Shown piece by piece: positions 20,510 through 34,565 of a stretch of DNA of 64,000 nt (positions within the stretch are counted from its first letter, which is position 1; each line of letters opens with the position of its first letter). The DNA is taken from contig NW_014575561.1 of NCBI RefSeq assembly GCF_000708205.1, positions 1,052,577 to 1,116,576 of the forward strand. Reading direction: 5' to 3'. The stretch is from Mixia osmundae IAM 14324. Lineage: Eukaryota; Basidiomycota; Mixiomycetes; Mixiales; Mixiaceae. The position numbers and the translations under genes were made by a program. Under the pieces are notes generated by a model that was not told the origin of the DNA, did no database searches, and saw nothing but the letters and a program-made list of their open reading frames with translations.

Positions 20510-23500
20510 ATGGCTGCTACGGCATCCTATGGCAGGATGGTCGAGCCTTATCGCTCAGCAAGTCATTCGCCCGGTCAGTCGCCTCGCCAGATGGCATCCC
20601 ATCAGTCCAGTCCGCGATCGCCGTCTCAGCTCAGGCAGAGCCATAGCCCGTCACCGGAGAGCAGACTCGCCCAGGCGCAAGAGCTGGATGATTCTGCTGG
20701 AGTGCATGGTGCGACACAGCAGGATGTCCAGCTTAGCAAACGTTCTTCGAAATCGCTCCCGACCAGACGTCACGCACCCTCGCCAGCCTCTGGTCAGCCC
20801 TTGCAACAATCTGCTAGCGCTTCGCAAAGGTCTGCAAGCGCCTCACAGGCAGCAGACTGGCAATCAAGCCTAGCATCCTATAGCATGGCTGCCCCGTCAG
20901 CCTACACGCTCAGCCCGATACCTGCTTACGCTGGTCCGCAACGCTCGACGACGGAGCAACAGCCGACAGAGGGTATACGGAACATCGGCAAGAGACGATA
21001 CACTGTGCTCAAAGAGGTCGGCGACGGCTCCTTTGGTACCGTCTGGCTTGCCGACTGGCACTCGCCGCTTGCGTGCGTTTGCATACTGTCGAGTGTATCT
21101 TCAGCTGACGTATCATACAGCCTACCTCCTGGGACGATGCCCCCAGGTCCAAGCTCGAGACCAGAGTACAAGGGCAAGCAGCTCGTTGCGATCAAACGGA
21201 TGAAAAAGGCATTCAATGGCGGCTGGGATGAATGCATGAATCTGAAAGAGCTCAAGGTGAGCAGCTCCCTTTCGCTAGTGCTTAGACAGCGCTGAGGATC
21301 GTGGCAGTCGCTACACACGATCTCGCAGCACGCGAACATCATCCCGCTCTACGATGCGTGGCTGGACCCATCCACTCGAGAGCTTTACTTCGTGTTCGAG
21401 TGCATGGAGGGAAATCTCTATCAGCTAACAAAGTCTCGTAAAGGAAGACCTCTTGCTCTCGGTCTCGTCGCTTCGATCTATCATCAGATCCTGTCTGGTC
21501 TCAACCACGTGCACACATCAGGCTACTTCCACCGGGACATGAAGCCAGAGAATCTGCTCATCACGACGACCGGCTTGGCGGCGTATCCGTCGTTCGCAAG
21601 CTTCTCACGAGCAGGCGCATCGCCAGAGAAGGATGTCACTGTCATTGTCAAAATTGCCGACTTCGGGCTTGCGCGAGAATTGAAGAGTCAGCCGCCTTAT
21701 ACGGAATACGTCTCGACACGATGGTATCGTGCACCGGAAGTCCTACTGCGATCGAGGGTCTACTCTGGACCTGTCGATACCTGGGCTCTCGGTACCATCT
21801 TGGCCGAAATCGTCACGCTCAAACCATTATTTCCTGGACAGACAGAGATCGATCAGGTTTTCCGGATATGCGAGATCCTCGGCAACCCTGGGCCAGACTA
21901 CGGCTTCAATGAAAGTGGTGAGCCCATTGGAGGAGGCGATTGGCCAGATGGCGTACAGTTGGCATCTAAAGTCGGCTTCAATTTTCCCAAGGTAGTCCCT
22001 TTTGCTGTATCGGTATTCAGAGCTGACAGGGGCCACAGATGAAGCCAATACCCTTGCCGTCCCTTTTCGACAATGAGAAGGTGCCGCCTCAGCTCATAGA
22101 CTGCATTGCTGGTCTGCTTCGCTTTGAGCCTACACGACGACGCACGACGCGACAGTGCCTCGAACACGCGTTTTTCCGCGAGGTCGCACCTTTGCTGCTG
22201 CCTAAAGCGCTGCCGAGCCGATCGTCTAGCTCTGCGTCGCGATCTGCGGCACAGCTCGAGGGCACCATGCCTGTTCCCGTCATGTCACCTCGAGATCTCC
22301 CACCCTCGCATTCACATCCTGCAATGATGAGTGCGCCCGGCATGGTCACTCAGAAGAGTGCGGGCCGGTTGGTCATTCCTGGCGTTATGCGTCCGTCCAT
22401 CAGAGGTCGCAATGACTCGATCGCTGATTCGACATATTCCTATCCCGATTCGATGTCTTCCTCCAACTCAGGGCCACAGCTGCCAACAGGCTCATCGATA
22501 CGAGCCTATGCCGAGTCGACTACCTCCTACGATGGTCAATCAGACCTGGAGCGCTCACCGCTACCAAGTATGTCCAGGCTCAATATCGACCCGCATCATC
22601 CTTACGACGCGCGAGAAGGTCGTCGCGGGTCTGTCGCGGGCTCGACCTTTTACGATGGATCTGTGTTCGAAGGCGCTGGTGGCAGTATCACTTCCAGCAT
22701 CTCTCTGCCACTGTATGATGCTGCAAAGACGCAGACTGCTGCATCGAGCTCGCTTGACTCGCTGGCACTCCCTGCACGCGATGGCCGAGCCAGCGCAGAA
22801 TCCTTCTCACAAGCCAGACCGAAATGGTCTGTCCCATCTGTCTTTGGTGGCGCATCCAGAGCCTCGGCCTCGTCAGATGCGGCTTCGCAGCGGTCACATA
22901 CCCTCAAACGCTCGCCCTCAGATGCTCAACCATCGTCGTACATGTACACCGACAGCTCAGTTGGCGACAGCAAGAAGGCCAAGAAGGAAGCCGAGAAGCG
23001 GGCCAAGGAAGCAGAGAAAGCTCGGCGCGATGCTGCTGCCAAGGCTGCGCGCGACCGTGCACGAGCGGTCGTTCAGAAGAAGCAGCAGCTCGAGCGAACC
23101 CAGGACCGCAATTACGATCCCCTGAATTTGCACAAGCTGGATGACACGGCGCCGACAGGTTCTACACATCGTAGCAGCGCTCGCACCGGTCTTCAGCCAA
23201 TCAACGAGCACAATGCCGCTCTGCCTACGCAGCCGGCATACGACCCTCGGCGGTCTTTCCGCAGACCAGAAGACAGCGATATGCAGTCAGTTTCAAGCGG
23301 AGAGACAGGACATTCGGGAGGCGATAACGCGTCTGTCTTCACAATGGAATCCGATCCTGGCCTCAGCCGACATCCGATGCGAAAGATGCCCTCCAGGTCA
23401 TCTCTGCAGGCGCCAAGCTTCATGTCAGCGCCGAGCTTTGTATCGAACGCGGCGTCAGCAAATTCGCTCGATCCGCAGCTAATGCAAGGCTTCCAAGGTC

Positions 23501-23796
23501 TCAGCGCCGTCGATCAACCGCAGCAATCAGGCTACCGCTTGCCGCCGATCATGTCCTTCGATCACCCACCTTCGCGCTTTGGTCCTCAAGATGGCTCTCG
23601 ATTTGGTCCCCATGACAGGCCGACACCGCCCGAAATGCGGCCGCCGCCCTTCGGGTTCAGTAGCACTCCAGCATCTTATTCGTTAGCGTCGATGATACCC
23701 AACACCGGCTCGGCACAGCAATTGCATCCACAGCCGCAGTCTGGTCAGCAAACTACCCAACATCATCCTGTGTTGCAGCAGCACCAGCATCGTTGA
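20510..23796 (+). CDS. Ime2/MAK/ICK-family protein kinase (RCK type)
   Basis: Four exons (introns 21073-21120, 21257-21307, 21992-22038) give 1046 aa. A disordered N-terminus of about 160 residues leads to the kinase domain: P-loop [15 protein letters not shown] lysine, catalytic [13 protein letters not shown] in [11 protein letters not shown], and the dual-phosphorylation TEY in [15 protein letters not shown]. The TEY loop plus ...RWYRAPE marks the MAK/ICK/Ime2 group, which includes the fungal Crk1 and Ime2 regulators of meiosis, morphology and mating. The long tail (from about residue 480) is Ser/Pro/Gln-rich with one Lys/Ala-rich coiled segment ([17 protein letters not shown]). Introns 1-3 are 48, 51 and 47 bases; intron 1 is in frame. 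Confidence 0.92.
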
Positions 23797-24005
23797 TACC
23801 CTCTTTACAGCGCTTGTACGCATGTTGTTGGTATGCATGTACATTCGTCCGGAGCGTCAGGAAGGAGGCTGCCCGTAGTCTAGACGCGAGGAAGTCGTCA
23901 ACTTGATCCGCTATGTGAAGTCTACGCGAAGTCTAGGGTGCGCATGCAATCAAGCTGCTCAGTACCTATGCCCTGTAGACTGAGTATCAGTGCGAGTGAC
24001 GATGG

Positions 24006-26017
<2,012 letters not shown>

Positions 26018-27213
26018 CTACGGCGCACCGTCTAGAGCTTCCTGTAGCTGTTCGACCTTTTCTCGAAAGTTGCGTGTGCGAGGCGCCATACTGAAGCGAA
26101 TTAGCTTGGTATCTTTGGTACAGAAGCGACTCACACAGTGAGTAGGACTTCGATCTGACTCTTTAGCAGCTTGGTCGCCTTATTGCGATAGTGAGCATCC
26201 CGTTTGGCGGCTTCGATGCGGTCTGCAAAGGTCTTGAACAGACGATCGTCACGGCTGAATTGGTAGTACGGCAGAGCCTCGCCTGCTTTGTAGTGATCGA
26301 GCACGAGATTCCAAAGGCCCATGATGACAAGGTCTGCAGCAGAATTGCCAAGGTACGCCTCGGCGTCAGATATCATATCGGTCCGGCTGAGACTTCGGAA
26401 TTCGGCCGTTGCGAAAGCCTGGATCGCCCTGCGAGCCATGGCGACAGGCCTGCCCTGCTTACCCGCCCGTAGTGCCAATGCGACGGCATTGGCTGTATCG
26501 CGTAAGAAGTGGTCGCCTTCACTCATGACGATGCATTGCAGATATGACGAGATGAGATCAGTCTGGTTGACCGCCAGCGAGTAGTTGATGGCCAGCTTCA
26601 GATTGGCGCGAACGGCTTTGAGCAAGTCGCGGGTCTTCCTGTCGATCGGCCCCTCGTCGAGCTGGTTGATAAAGCGCGAAAGTGCGCCCACAAGCAGTAT
26701 AGATATGTCTCTGTGTGACTGTCCGATCCGCAGCGAATAGAGCAGGGGCGTATCGCCAGATCGCTGCTTGCCTACGAGCAGCTCAAAGGAAGCATCCCTA
26801 GCTTCAAACAGTAATTGGAGATCCTTCTTCTCGATAGCTCGCATAATCTCGTATGGCTGTATGGGTTTACGAGCGGGTTGCGCCTTGCGTAGTTTGGCCG
26901 GCGTCTTGCTGCTTACGGACGAGCTTTCGCTATTGGCTCTCGAGCGTTGTCCGTCCTTTGGCGAGGCGACCTCACTGACTGGACTCTGCGGCAAGTCGAG
27001 CGAGGTTGCACTGGCTTGGCGTATGAGTTCCCGAGTGTGCGCTTGCTTCGCTTGACGTGCTGCATCCTCGAGCAATCTCGAAAGAGGGGGCAGACCGGAG
27101 AGCAGGCAGACAGACGATGGCTGCTTGGTCTGAGCTACCGCCACAAACGCTTCTCCGTCGTCATCGCCGACCAGACTTGTCAGCACGTGCTCGTTGTTCG
27201 CGGTCCATGCCAT
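26018..27213 (-). CDS. Conserved-looking protein of unknown function, helical repeat core
   Basis: Exons 27213-26135 and 26090-26018 (44-base intron with gtgagt donor) give 383 aa. Residues 1-130 are Ser/Lys-rich. From about 135 the protein is helical: PYEIMRAIEKKDLQLLFEAR, SGDTPLLYSLRIGQSHRDIS (an ankyrin-like TPLLYSLR turn), then repeated long helices to a final coiled coil NFREKVEQLQEALDG encoded by the last exon. I suspect a degenerate ankyrin or armadillo-like fold but recognise no named family. The start at 27213 was chosen because the frame beyond it overlaps BOS1 exon 1 on the other strand, whose identity is secure. It forms a divergent pair with BOS1, with 107 bases between. Confidence 0.65.
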
Positions 27214-27320
27214 CCCATGCTCCCGTGCCCGCGATGGTGATGACGCTGTCGTAGGCGAACACACGCGCGCGCGCCTCTGCTGTGATACGAGAGCCTGCCC
27301 GCACGTCGCCGTGTACAGAG

Positions 27321-28226
27321 ATGAACTCGCTGTACACGCTCGCGACCAGGCAGACGGCCTCTATCTCGTCTGATCTGTCGAGATGGGAAGCAGGCATGCT
27401 GAGCGAGGGCGAGCGCAAAGCACTCATTGGTACGCTCGCCCCCAAATGCCAACTCGCCATCGCTGACACGCTCGACAGGACAAGTGACTGCCAGCTTGGC
27501 AGGTCTCTCGCGGACGGTCGACGACTACGAGAACATGTCGAGGCGAGAGCTCGTCCAGGAGAAGCAAGACAAAGCTCTGTTGCACGTTTGTTGCTTGCCA
27601 CGTCGATCAAGTCTGATGGTGATCAACAGGAGGGTGGAGAAGTTCAAGAGCGAGTACGCAGAGCTCAACAAGAAGTTCCAAGACCTCAAAGCTGCGCCCG
27701 AATCGAACGCAACGAGCAATGCCTTTTCGTCTGGCGCGGCACATCGCAGATCATCCGTCAGTGGACGCAACGGCGCTTCCTCAGGACTGGCGGAGTCACC
27801 TTTTGCTTCATCTGCTTCATCTCGCTACCAGTCAGGAGCGCAATCTCGTCGGGAGGCCCTTCTGGGCCATCAGCCTCAACCGAGCACGCGTAGAATCGGC
27901 GCTGCGTTGGACGAGAATAGCTTTTACAACAATGCAGGCAGCGCCCTGGACGACTACATAGCTCAAGGACAGGCCATCCTTGGCAATCTTGGCAACCAGC
28001 GCGACATGATGAAAGGTTCGCTTCTCTTGCTCCCTCATCAGCGTCTGCTCACGGCAGATTGGCAGGCACGCAAAGACGATTACTGAGCGCGGCCAACACC
28101 CTTGGCCTGTCTCGTTCAACCATCAGTTTCATCGAGCGACGAGGCAAGAGCGACTCCTTCATCCTCGCGATCGGAGCCGTCTTTGTCTTTGTCTCGTTCT
28201 ACTTCATCCTTCGCTGGTTTGGATGA
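27321..28226 (+). CDS. BOS1: Bos1/GOSR2-type Golgi SNARE
   Basis: Qb-SNARE for ER-to-Golgi vesicle fusion. Four exons (introns 27430-27478, 27579-27629, 28016-28065) give 251 aa. The N-terminus MNSLYTLATRQTASISSDL and the block GQVTASLAGLSRTVDDYENM match the Bos1 regulatory helices. The Ser-rich linker leads to the SNARE helix (QAILGNLGNQRDMMKGTQRR then LLSAANTLGLSRSTISFI), which is assembled across the last intron. A single C-terminal anchor (FILAIGAVFVFVSFYFILRW) ends the protein. All three splices restore family sequence. The apparent longer frame into the third intron is not used. Confidence 0.93.
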
Positions 28227-28264
28227 ACCCAAGTGCAAGTGCTACAACGACATATTGCGTAGAG

Positions 28265-30398
28265 CTACAACAAGAGGAACAGCGAGAAACACAAAAGTAT
28301 CGTCAATGTCCTTGAATTCCCTATTGACTTGGCGGCATCGCTCTTGCGATCGCTTGAGCCAATGGGCTGAAGTCTTCCGCCCATACCGTTGCTACTGGCC
28401 AGCGCGGCAGGCGCCAGCGTCGTCGAATTGGCAGTCCCACTGCCAAAGTTGGCCGTCTCTGTCGGCGTCGAGTCCGCCAAGATGGCATCAGAGAAGAAGC
28501 AGACTGCGACGGAAGGAGCAGGCGCGGTGACGGTGCAGATGCCGTTTGTGCAAGGTGCTGTTGTCACGCTTACATTGCCCTGAGCTGTGCCATCGTAGCT
28601 GTCGTATGACTGTGAAGCCCAAGTGATGTTTTCGAACGCGGTCGAGGAAGCAGCCGACAGATACTTGACGTTGATCTGATCGCCAACGCCACTGATGGTT
28701 AGACTCGCAGTGTAATCGCTCGCCCCGCTGTTATCGGTCACATAGTTGATCAGAACAGCTCGCGCTGGCATGCCGGCCTCGTATATGATGTAAGCCGGCT
28801 GGACGTCATCTATGGTAGAGCTGAGATCGAGGACTTGGCTTGCGCTGCTGCTTCCCAAGGCCTCCGTCACTGCCAGACCGGCGTAGTACAACGGCCCAGT
28901 CGTCCAGCCGAGATACTGCGCATCGGTAGGTGGCGGTGTGAAGGGGTTATATACGACTGCAGACCCGCCGACATGGAATAAAGCCAGCGTGAAATTGCGC
29001 GTGGCCATCTGGAGGGCATAGTCGACCGCCCTGCTTTGTCTCAGCTCGATTTCGTAGAGAGGGGACAAAACCTACCAGAGAGCAGAAGCAAAGGCGTCGC
29101 TGATGCCCGGAAAGCCGCCGCAGCTTGCGGTGTTGGTCTCGAGCATATGGAACGGCTTCGACAGAGCTTGCACGACGGGCACGACTGTGTTGTATTGGTC
29201 GAGCAGATATGTAGCGCCACTGACGTCGAGGTAGAGGTGAGCGGTAGCTCCAGATGTTCTAGCAAAAGACGCACGTATGGTTGAGGTAGTTCTGCAGTAC
29301 ATTCTGAGGTACCACGGCGGTGCCCTCTGACTTGCCAACAGCGACGCAATTATTGTCAGGATCTGGCTATACTTCAGCTCGCGTCGCGTCAGCGTTATGT
29401 GACCGACTCACAATGTTGGACGGAGACAGAGGCCAGGCTGGTGCTATAAGCGGCGAGATAGCCGTTGGCGAGAATGTCCGTCATTGTCCAATCGCAGCAG
29501 ACGCTAGGACCGGTGAATTTGTTGACTTGGGTTATCGTTGTGGGTGCAGTCGTTCCGTTGAGAAGCTCGATCTCCTCGCCGAAGTCGACGATGTATTCGG
29601 GTATAGTGTAATTGACTGGCCGCTTTCCGTTCTGTGAATACAAGTCAGGCTCGTTGCCTACTTGGAATGCGAGCAGGTTGTCGCCCAAGCTGGCCTCGAG
29701 CGCAGTCGCAATGATTGTAGGGTTAGTCGTGTTGGCTGGGTCGGCAAAATTGAGTCCGAATATCCATTGTGTTTGTACGAGCTGGGTCATGTTGAGCATG
29801 GTATCGAAGAGGGAAGGGCCCATAGTGAGGTAGGGCGTTTGCAGAGAGGAAGAGGACTGTGCTGTGCCATTGGTGATGATTGGGACAGGCTGGGCCGGTC
29901 GATATTCTGCTTGGTCTTGCGAGTTGCCTCCGATCCGTATGACTGTCCCCTTGCGTGCTCTAGCTTGATAGTCTGCGCGGCGGTCAGTCGAGCGCTTTAC
30001 GCGGGCGAGCAGGGACGTACTCGATAAATAATTCAGCAGCGAGTTTTGCAGGGTGCCGGGCGAGTTCCCCACTGTCTATATGTGTCAATGAGCCATCCGT
30101 ATAGCTTCTGTCTGGACGTACGGATCTGTGAGGCGACACTGAGCTCGATGCTCCATCCCCAGAAATTGCTAGGAACGGTAGTGCTAGCCCCGACAGGCAC
30201 GCCTTCCCCGAATGAATATGCCACCGTCTTTGGCAGGTCTGGAGGGATAGCGGGCGGTGTGAGCTGGCGAGACGCAGCAGTGGCCGAAGCTGCCGCGGCG
30301 CCTGTGAGTGTCGGCGTGGCATAGATCGTCACTTCACTCGTCACGAGTACTGCCGACGCGAGCAGAAGCGCGAGGCACGCCAAGCATCGCTCCGTCAT
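28265..30398 (-). CDS. GH79-family glycoside hydrolase (beta-glucuronidase/heparanase-like), likely GPI-anchored
   Basis: Six exons (introns 30072-30121, 29973-30020, 29363-29411, 29220-29274, 29031-29075) give 628 aa. A signal peptide (MTERCLACLALLLASAVLVTS) is followed by the (beta/alpha)8 domain with IRIGGNSQDQAEY, the acid/base Glu in VGNEPDLYS, VQHYPDNNC built across an intron, and the nucleophile Glu in FHMLETNTASCGG. A beta-sandwich domain then runs to a Ser/Thr-rich region and a hydrophobic C-terminus (LTILLCFSLFLLL) typical of a GPI signal. The family removes glucuronic or related sugars from glycans; the exact substrate is unknown. Many NxT/S sites are present. Divergent from ARG1. 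Confidence 0.9.
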
Positions 30399-30587
30399 TG
30401 CTGTCGGGTCAGCTTGATCATGTTGCCAATCGGAGCTAGCATCTGAGATCGGACGACTCGAGTCTGAGGACCTGCAGGCAGGCAGGCGATTGGCTACTGT
30501 TACTTTTGACGAGCTCAACCGAAAAGTTCTGCGCGACTTGCCGGCTTCGAGTCGAAGAAACTCATCGAGTAGACCTCTCTTGTCGTC

Positions 30588-32195
30588 ATGGCAGGCGCAA
30601 AGGGACGTGTACTGCTTGCTTACTCTGGTGGACTCGGTCAGCGTGAGCTTTGGGCTGCAGTGACAGGAGCTCATGGCGCGCATCTCAGATACGAGCTGCA
30701 TTCTGGCATGGCTCATTGAGCAAGGCTACGAAGTCGTTGCCTTCAGTGCGTGCACGAGGGTGTAGACGAAGGAGCGCAAGCTGACTTGCGAATATGCAGT
30801 GGCCGACGTCGGCCAAGAGGAAGATTTCGAGGCCGCCCGCGAGAAGGCACTGAAAGTGGGCGCAATCAAGTTCTTCCTCGAAGTGAGTCACGCCGTCTTC
30901 ACGAGCATGCCCAAGCTGACAGCAAGGTTGGACAGGATCTCAAGAAGGAATTTGTCACCGAGCTCATCTTCCCGGCCGTGCAAGCCAATGCCATCTACGA
31001 GGTCAGCATGATCGCAGATGGATGCAGCACTCCTCATGCTCAGACGGAAATGCACGCCGACAGGGAGTCTATCTGCTCGGTACCTCGCTCGCTCGGCCCG
31101 TCATCGCGCGCGCCATGATCGACGTTGCCGACCGCGAAGGATGCCAGTGCGTCACCTGACGGTTGCACAGAGCTTGGCACTGACGCGTGCGTGAGCAGAT
31201 TCGTCTCGCACGGTTGCACAGGCAAAGGCAACGATCAGGTTCGATTCGAGCTTGCCTTCTATGCGCTCAAGCCCGACATCAAAGTCATCGCACCGTGGCG
31301 CATGCCAGGCAAGTCTGAAGCCTATCGTGCAGCAATTCTAGCGCTGATCCCCCTGATGGCAGTGTTCTACAACCGCTTTGCAGGTCGCGGTCACTTGCTC
31401 CAGTATGCGGCCGAGCAAGGCATCCCCGTCGTGCAGACGGCCAAGAAACCTTGGTCGACAGACGAGAATATGATGCACATCTCCTACGAAGCCGGCATAC
31501 TCGAAGACCCCGACACGACACCGCCTGCGGATATGTGGAAGCTCACAAAGTCGATCGAAGATGCGCCGTCTGCTCCCGAGCGACTACACATTGTCTTTGA
31601 GAAGGGTCTGCCCGTCGAGGTCACCTTGCTCGACCAAGCCAACAAAAAGGTCACTGACCCTGTCGAGCTCTTCCTGACCCTCAACGCAATCGCACGCAAG
31701 CACGGTGTCGGCCGCTGCGACATCGTCGAGAACCGGTTCATCGGCGTCAAGTCTCGAGGCTGCTACGAGACACCTGGCGGTACGATCCTGCGCAAGGCAC
31801 ACATGGACCTCGAAGGACTCGTCCTCGATCGCAACGTTCGCGCACTCCGAGACGGCTTCATCACGACCGAGCTCAGCAAGATCTTGTACAACGGTTTCTG
31901 GTTCAGCCCTGAACGCGAATTCGTCACTGCTGCTCTGCCGGCCAGTCAGAAGGATGTCAACGGTCTTGTCCGCTTGGCGCTCTTCAAGGGTAATGTGATC
32001 ATCGAAGGCAGATCATCGCAGACTGCTGCACTCTACGACGCTTCTCAGTCATCCATGGACGAACTCGGTGGATTCTTGCCGGACGATACGACCGGCTTCA
32101 TCGCTATCGAGAGCATCCGTCTGCGAAAGTACGGCGAGGCACGCATCAAGCGAGGAGGCACTACCGGTCCAGAGATTCACCGCACCATCCTCTAG
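30588..32195 (+). CDS. ARG1: Argininosuccinate synthase
   Basis: Joins citrulline and aspartate in arginine synthesis (ATP to AMP + PPi). Seven exons (introns 30637-30688, 30746-30799, 30883-30935, 31002-31063, 31147-31198, 31309-31362) give 426 aa, the normal size. The ATP-pyrophosphatase loop AYSGGLDTSC forms across intron 1. Then come QFVSHGCTGKGNDQVRFE, APWRMPVFYNRFAGR and ENRFIGVKSRGCYETPGG. The sixth intron has a canonical GC donor (CAG/gcaagt) and is a multiple of three, so naive translation reads through it. It is divergent from the GH79 gene (189 bases between starts). Confidence 0.96.
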
Positions 32196-32258
32196 AGCTT
32201 TTCGGAATTAGAAATGTACCCTTTGCCGTTTTGACGTCGCGTCCATGTTGATACGTCG

Positions 32259-33321
32259 ATGATGCTGCGAGCAAGCGCATCGAGTCTGACGAAGCGAGGC
32301 ATAGCGACGATGGTAAGGCGAGCGACAGCAGAGCAGATAGCCGCAGTCGGTAATTACAGCAGCTGTGAGGTCAGCGGAGCCCTGGGGAGCCGTTAGGGAC
32401 AGCAGCTGAGACGGATGCAAGCAGATCTCTGATGCGCTCATCAAGCTCAAACATCCCACTGGCGGTCTGCTGCCTGATCTAGACCTCTTCTCGCCTTCCT
32501 TGGCCAGCGAAAAGGCAGAGCAGACCCGCATCGTCGGCGAAGCCTTTACTGTCAAAGTCGGTCATTGGCCTTACTGGAATCCAGAGAGAGAGAGAGATGA
32601 AGCTCATGCAGCCCCGGGTAGATGATTGATGCTGCCGACAAAGATCAGACAAAGCCTCCGGAGCACTTTGTGAGTCTTCCTACATGACGCGAGTCTCGCC
32701 TTGTCTGACAGGACGGTAAGGTGGATGCTGCAGAGCCAGGTAGCATCATGGTCATCTCAGCTCCCGCACGTGCGTTCTCATCGGACCAGCCTACAACTCG
32801 GCTGAGCAGAGCAGCACAGATGTCAAATCAGCTGTTTGGGGAGGTCTCATGACCGCACGAGCTCAAGCACGCGGTGTAAAGGGGGTCATCATCGATGGTC
32901 GTTGTCGCGATCTGGGCGAGCACCGTCAAGCTAGCATGACGGTCAGTCCGACTTCCAATACGCTCCCCGAGCTTACAGATGTCAGTCATGGTAGGTGTTT
33001 GCAAGGGGACATTCCACGCTCGGCCAATCGCCTTTTACGCGCGTCAAGGCCTATCAAGTCCCACTGACGATACAGCCTCACCTACCGGCGCATTGTCTCA
33101 CAGCGACATACGACCTTCAGAGCACTTTCCAGCCTACTTCCGTCAATCCCCACGATATCGTTGTGGGCGATATAGACGGTGTCGTCGTCGTTTCGCCCGA
33201 TCGCGTCGATGAAGTTCTCAAGCTCTGCGAGAAGGGCCGAGCAGTAGATGCAAAGTGCATGGAAGATCTTCACAAGGGACGCTCGATCAGAGAAACTTTT
33301 GCAGCGCACCGGGGCAAATAG
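32259..33321 (+). CDS. RraA-like protein (HMG aldolase/oxaloacetate decarboxylase family), possibly mitochondrial
   Basis: Six exons (introns 32370-32424, 32557-32621, 32670-32711, 32770-32819, 32942-32994) give 265 aa. The fold's hallmarks are present: SCEISDALIKL, EPGSIMVISAP, the ligand-binding block SAVWGGLMTARAQARGVKGV with VIIDGRCRDLGE, FARGHSTLG, and GDIDGVVVVSPDRV. Enzymes with this fold cleave 4-hydroxy-4-methyl-2-oxoglutarate or decarboxylate oxaloacetate with Mg2+. The first 20 residues (MMLRASASSLTKRGIATMVR) are basic and hydroxylated like a mitochondrial leader; a second start at Met17 (32310 region) would omit it. A purine-rich AG run lies in the second intron. Confidence 0.85.
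32583..32597. repeat. (AG)n microsatellite inside an intron
   Basis: Fifteen bases of alternating A and G within the 65-base second intron of the RraA-like gene, which is the longest intron of that gene. Likely neutral. Confidence 0.7.
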
Positions 33322-33413
33322 CCCACGCTCGCGGTCCAGGCCGCGAGGCGTTGGCCCCTGCCTCGCCATTGAGCTCCATCTTTGCTTTTCGAGCGTAAAG
33401 AGATTGGCGCACA

Positions 33414-34108
33414 ATGTTCTTCTGGACATCCATATGGCTATTCTCGCTCTCAGTTGGCTCGAAGCCAATCAAGCAGCGGTTATCGGCGCCACAGAGTGCG
33501 CCAACGATGACGGAGCTTGATCTGCAAAGGCGCATCTTGCCCTTTCAGCGCACTTACACTATCGAGATCAGCTTTTCGGTCAGATCAATCGCTCACAGCC
33601 AGGTTCCAGGCTGAGGCATTGCGTTCGGCAGACTAGATGCGAGTTCAGCACCGCGATGCTACCCGGCGTGTTCGAGTCGGCTCCTGTTGTGCGTTTTTGC
33701 ATCTGTCGGAATGCCAGCACTCAAGCCTGATTGTCCAGCGCGTCTCTTCCACGTGTAGGAAGCCTCTCTATGGCAGCCTGAGCTGCGGCTTTGTCAGTTC
33801 ATTCCTGAGTGTTGCGGGCTATGCTCATTGCTTGACAGGAGACGAACCCTGAACTGACGGTGGGTCCGACGTCATATTCACAGAAACCGGCTGATGGTTG
33901 CAAAGATCTCGTCATCAATCTGGGGCCACTAGCTGCGCAATATGTCGATGTCATCGTGTCCTTCAGCCGGCGTTCACGATCAGAGCCATGGCACTCGTGC
34001 TGCAACAGTCGCTTTCGCGCAGAGTACGCGCGCCCCTTGCTGGCTGGAGATGAATCTCAAGGCGTGAGCAGATTTACCGTCAAGCCGTCGGACAGTAACA
34101 GTCAGTGA
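33414..34108 (+). CDS. Small secreted protein, first of a tandem paralog pair
   Basis: Five exons: 33414-33578, 33632-33688, 33739-33792, 33839-34023, 34072-34108; 165 aa. A signal peptide (MFFWTSIWLFSLSVGS) is followed by a Pro/Arg stretch and a beta-strand-like TYTIEISFS at the end of exon 1. Later parts carry single and paired Cys (TRCEF, SSTCRK, LSCGF, DGCKDLV, HSCCNSRF), and the last exon ends FTVKPSDSNSQ. Introns are in phase 0, 0, 0 and 2, the same as in the downstream paralog at 34566, and the last introns are both 48 bases. The conserved CC then F(T/Y)(V/I)KP ending and the exon plan establish relatedness despite low identity. No known family; secreted effector or wall protein is a guess. 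Confidence 0.6.
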
Positions 34109-34565
34109 TCTGTGTGTCGCTTGCCGATGACAGGCTCATCGACGAGCAGAAATGATCTGGGTACCAAAGTCATTCTTCAAGCTGCATAGTACACCAGCAG
34201 GCAGCATCTACTCGCCACCGCCGTCCTTTTGCAATCGCCTCCACACCGCGCCACCGGGTGCGAATCAGGGTCGTATCGATTCTGCAAACGCTGAAAGGCT
34301 CAGGCAGACGCGGTGGCAACGTGCGAGCCCGTCCAGGGCAGGATTTTCCTCGTCGACCCAGGGCCTTACACGCATTAAAGTCGGACGGAGAGAATTGCAA
34401 CATATTCGTCAGCATGAGCTGGTCTGCCCCTGCGCATGCGCGTCGTCATGAGCACGAGCTACCCTCACATGCTACTCTCCTTTGTCGTCTTCACCTCCTA
34501 TTTTTATTCGGCAACGCTCAAACGAGAGCGCTATTCCACATTCCTGTTCCGCTGCCAAGAGAGCG

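Noticed and set aside
21073-21120. Coding sequence through the first kinase intron
   Set aside because: The segment is in frame, but it has gtgcgt and acag borders, a ctgac branch point, and inserts residues between kinase strands.
27245-27397. N-terminal extension of the minus-strand gene at 26018-27213
   Set aside because: It would be antisense to BOS1 exon 1, whose sequence matches the SNARE family, and it needs a poor splice site; a plain ATG exists at 27213.
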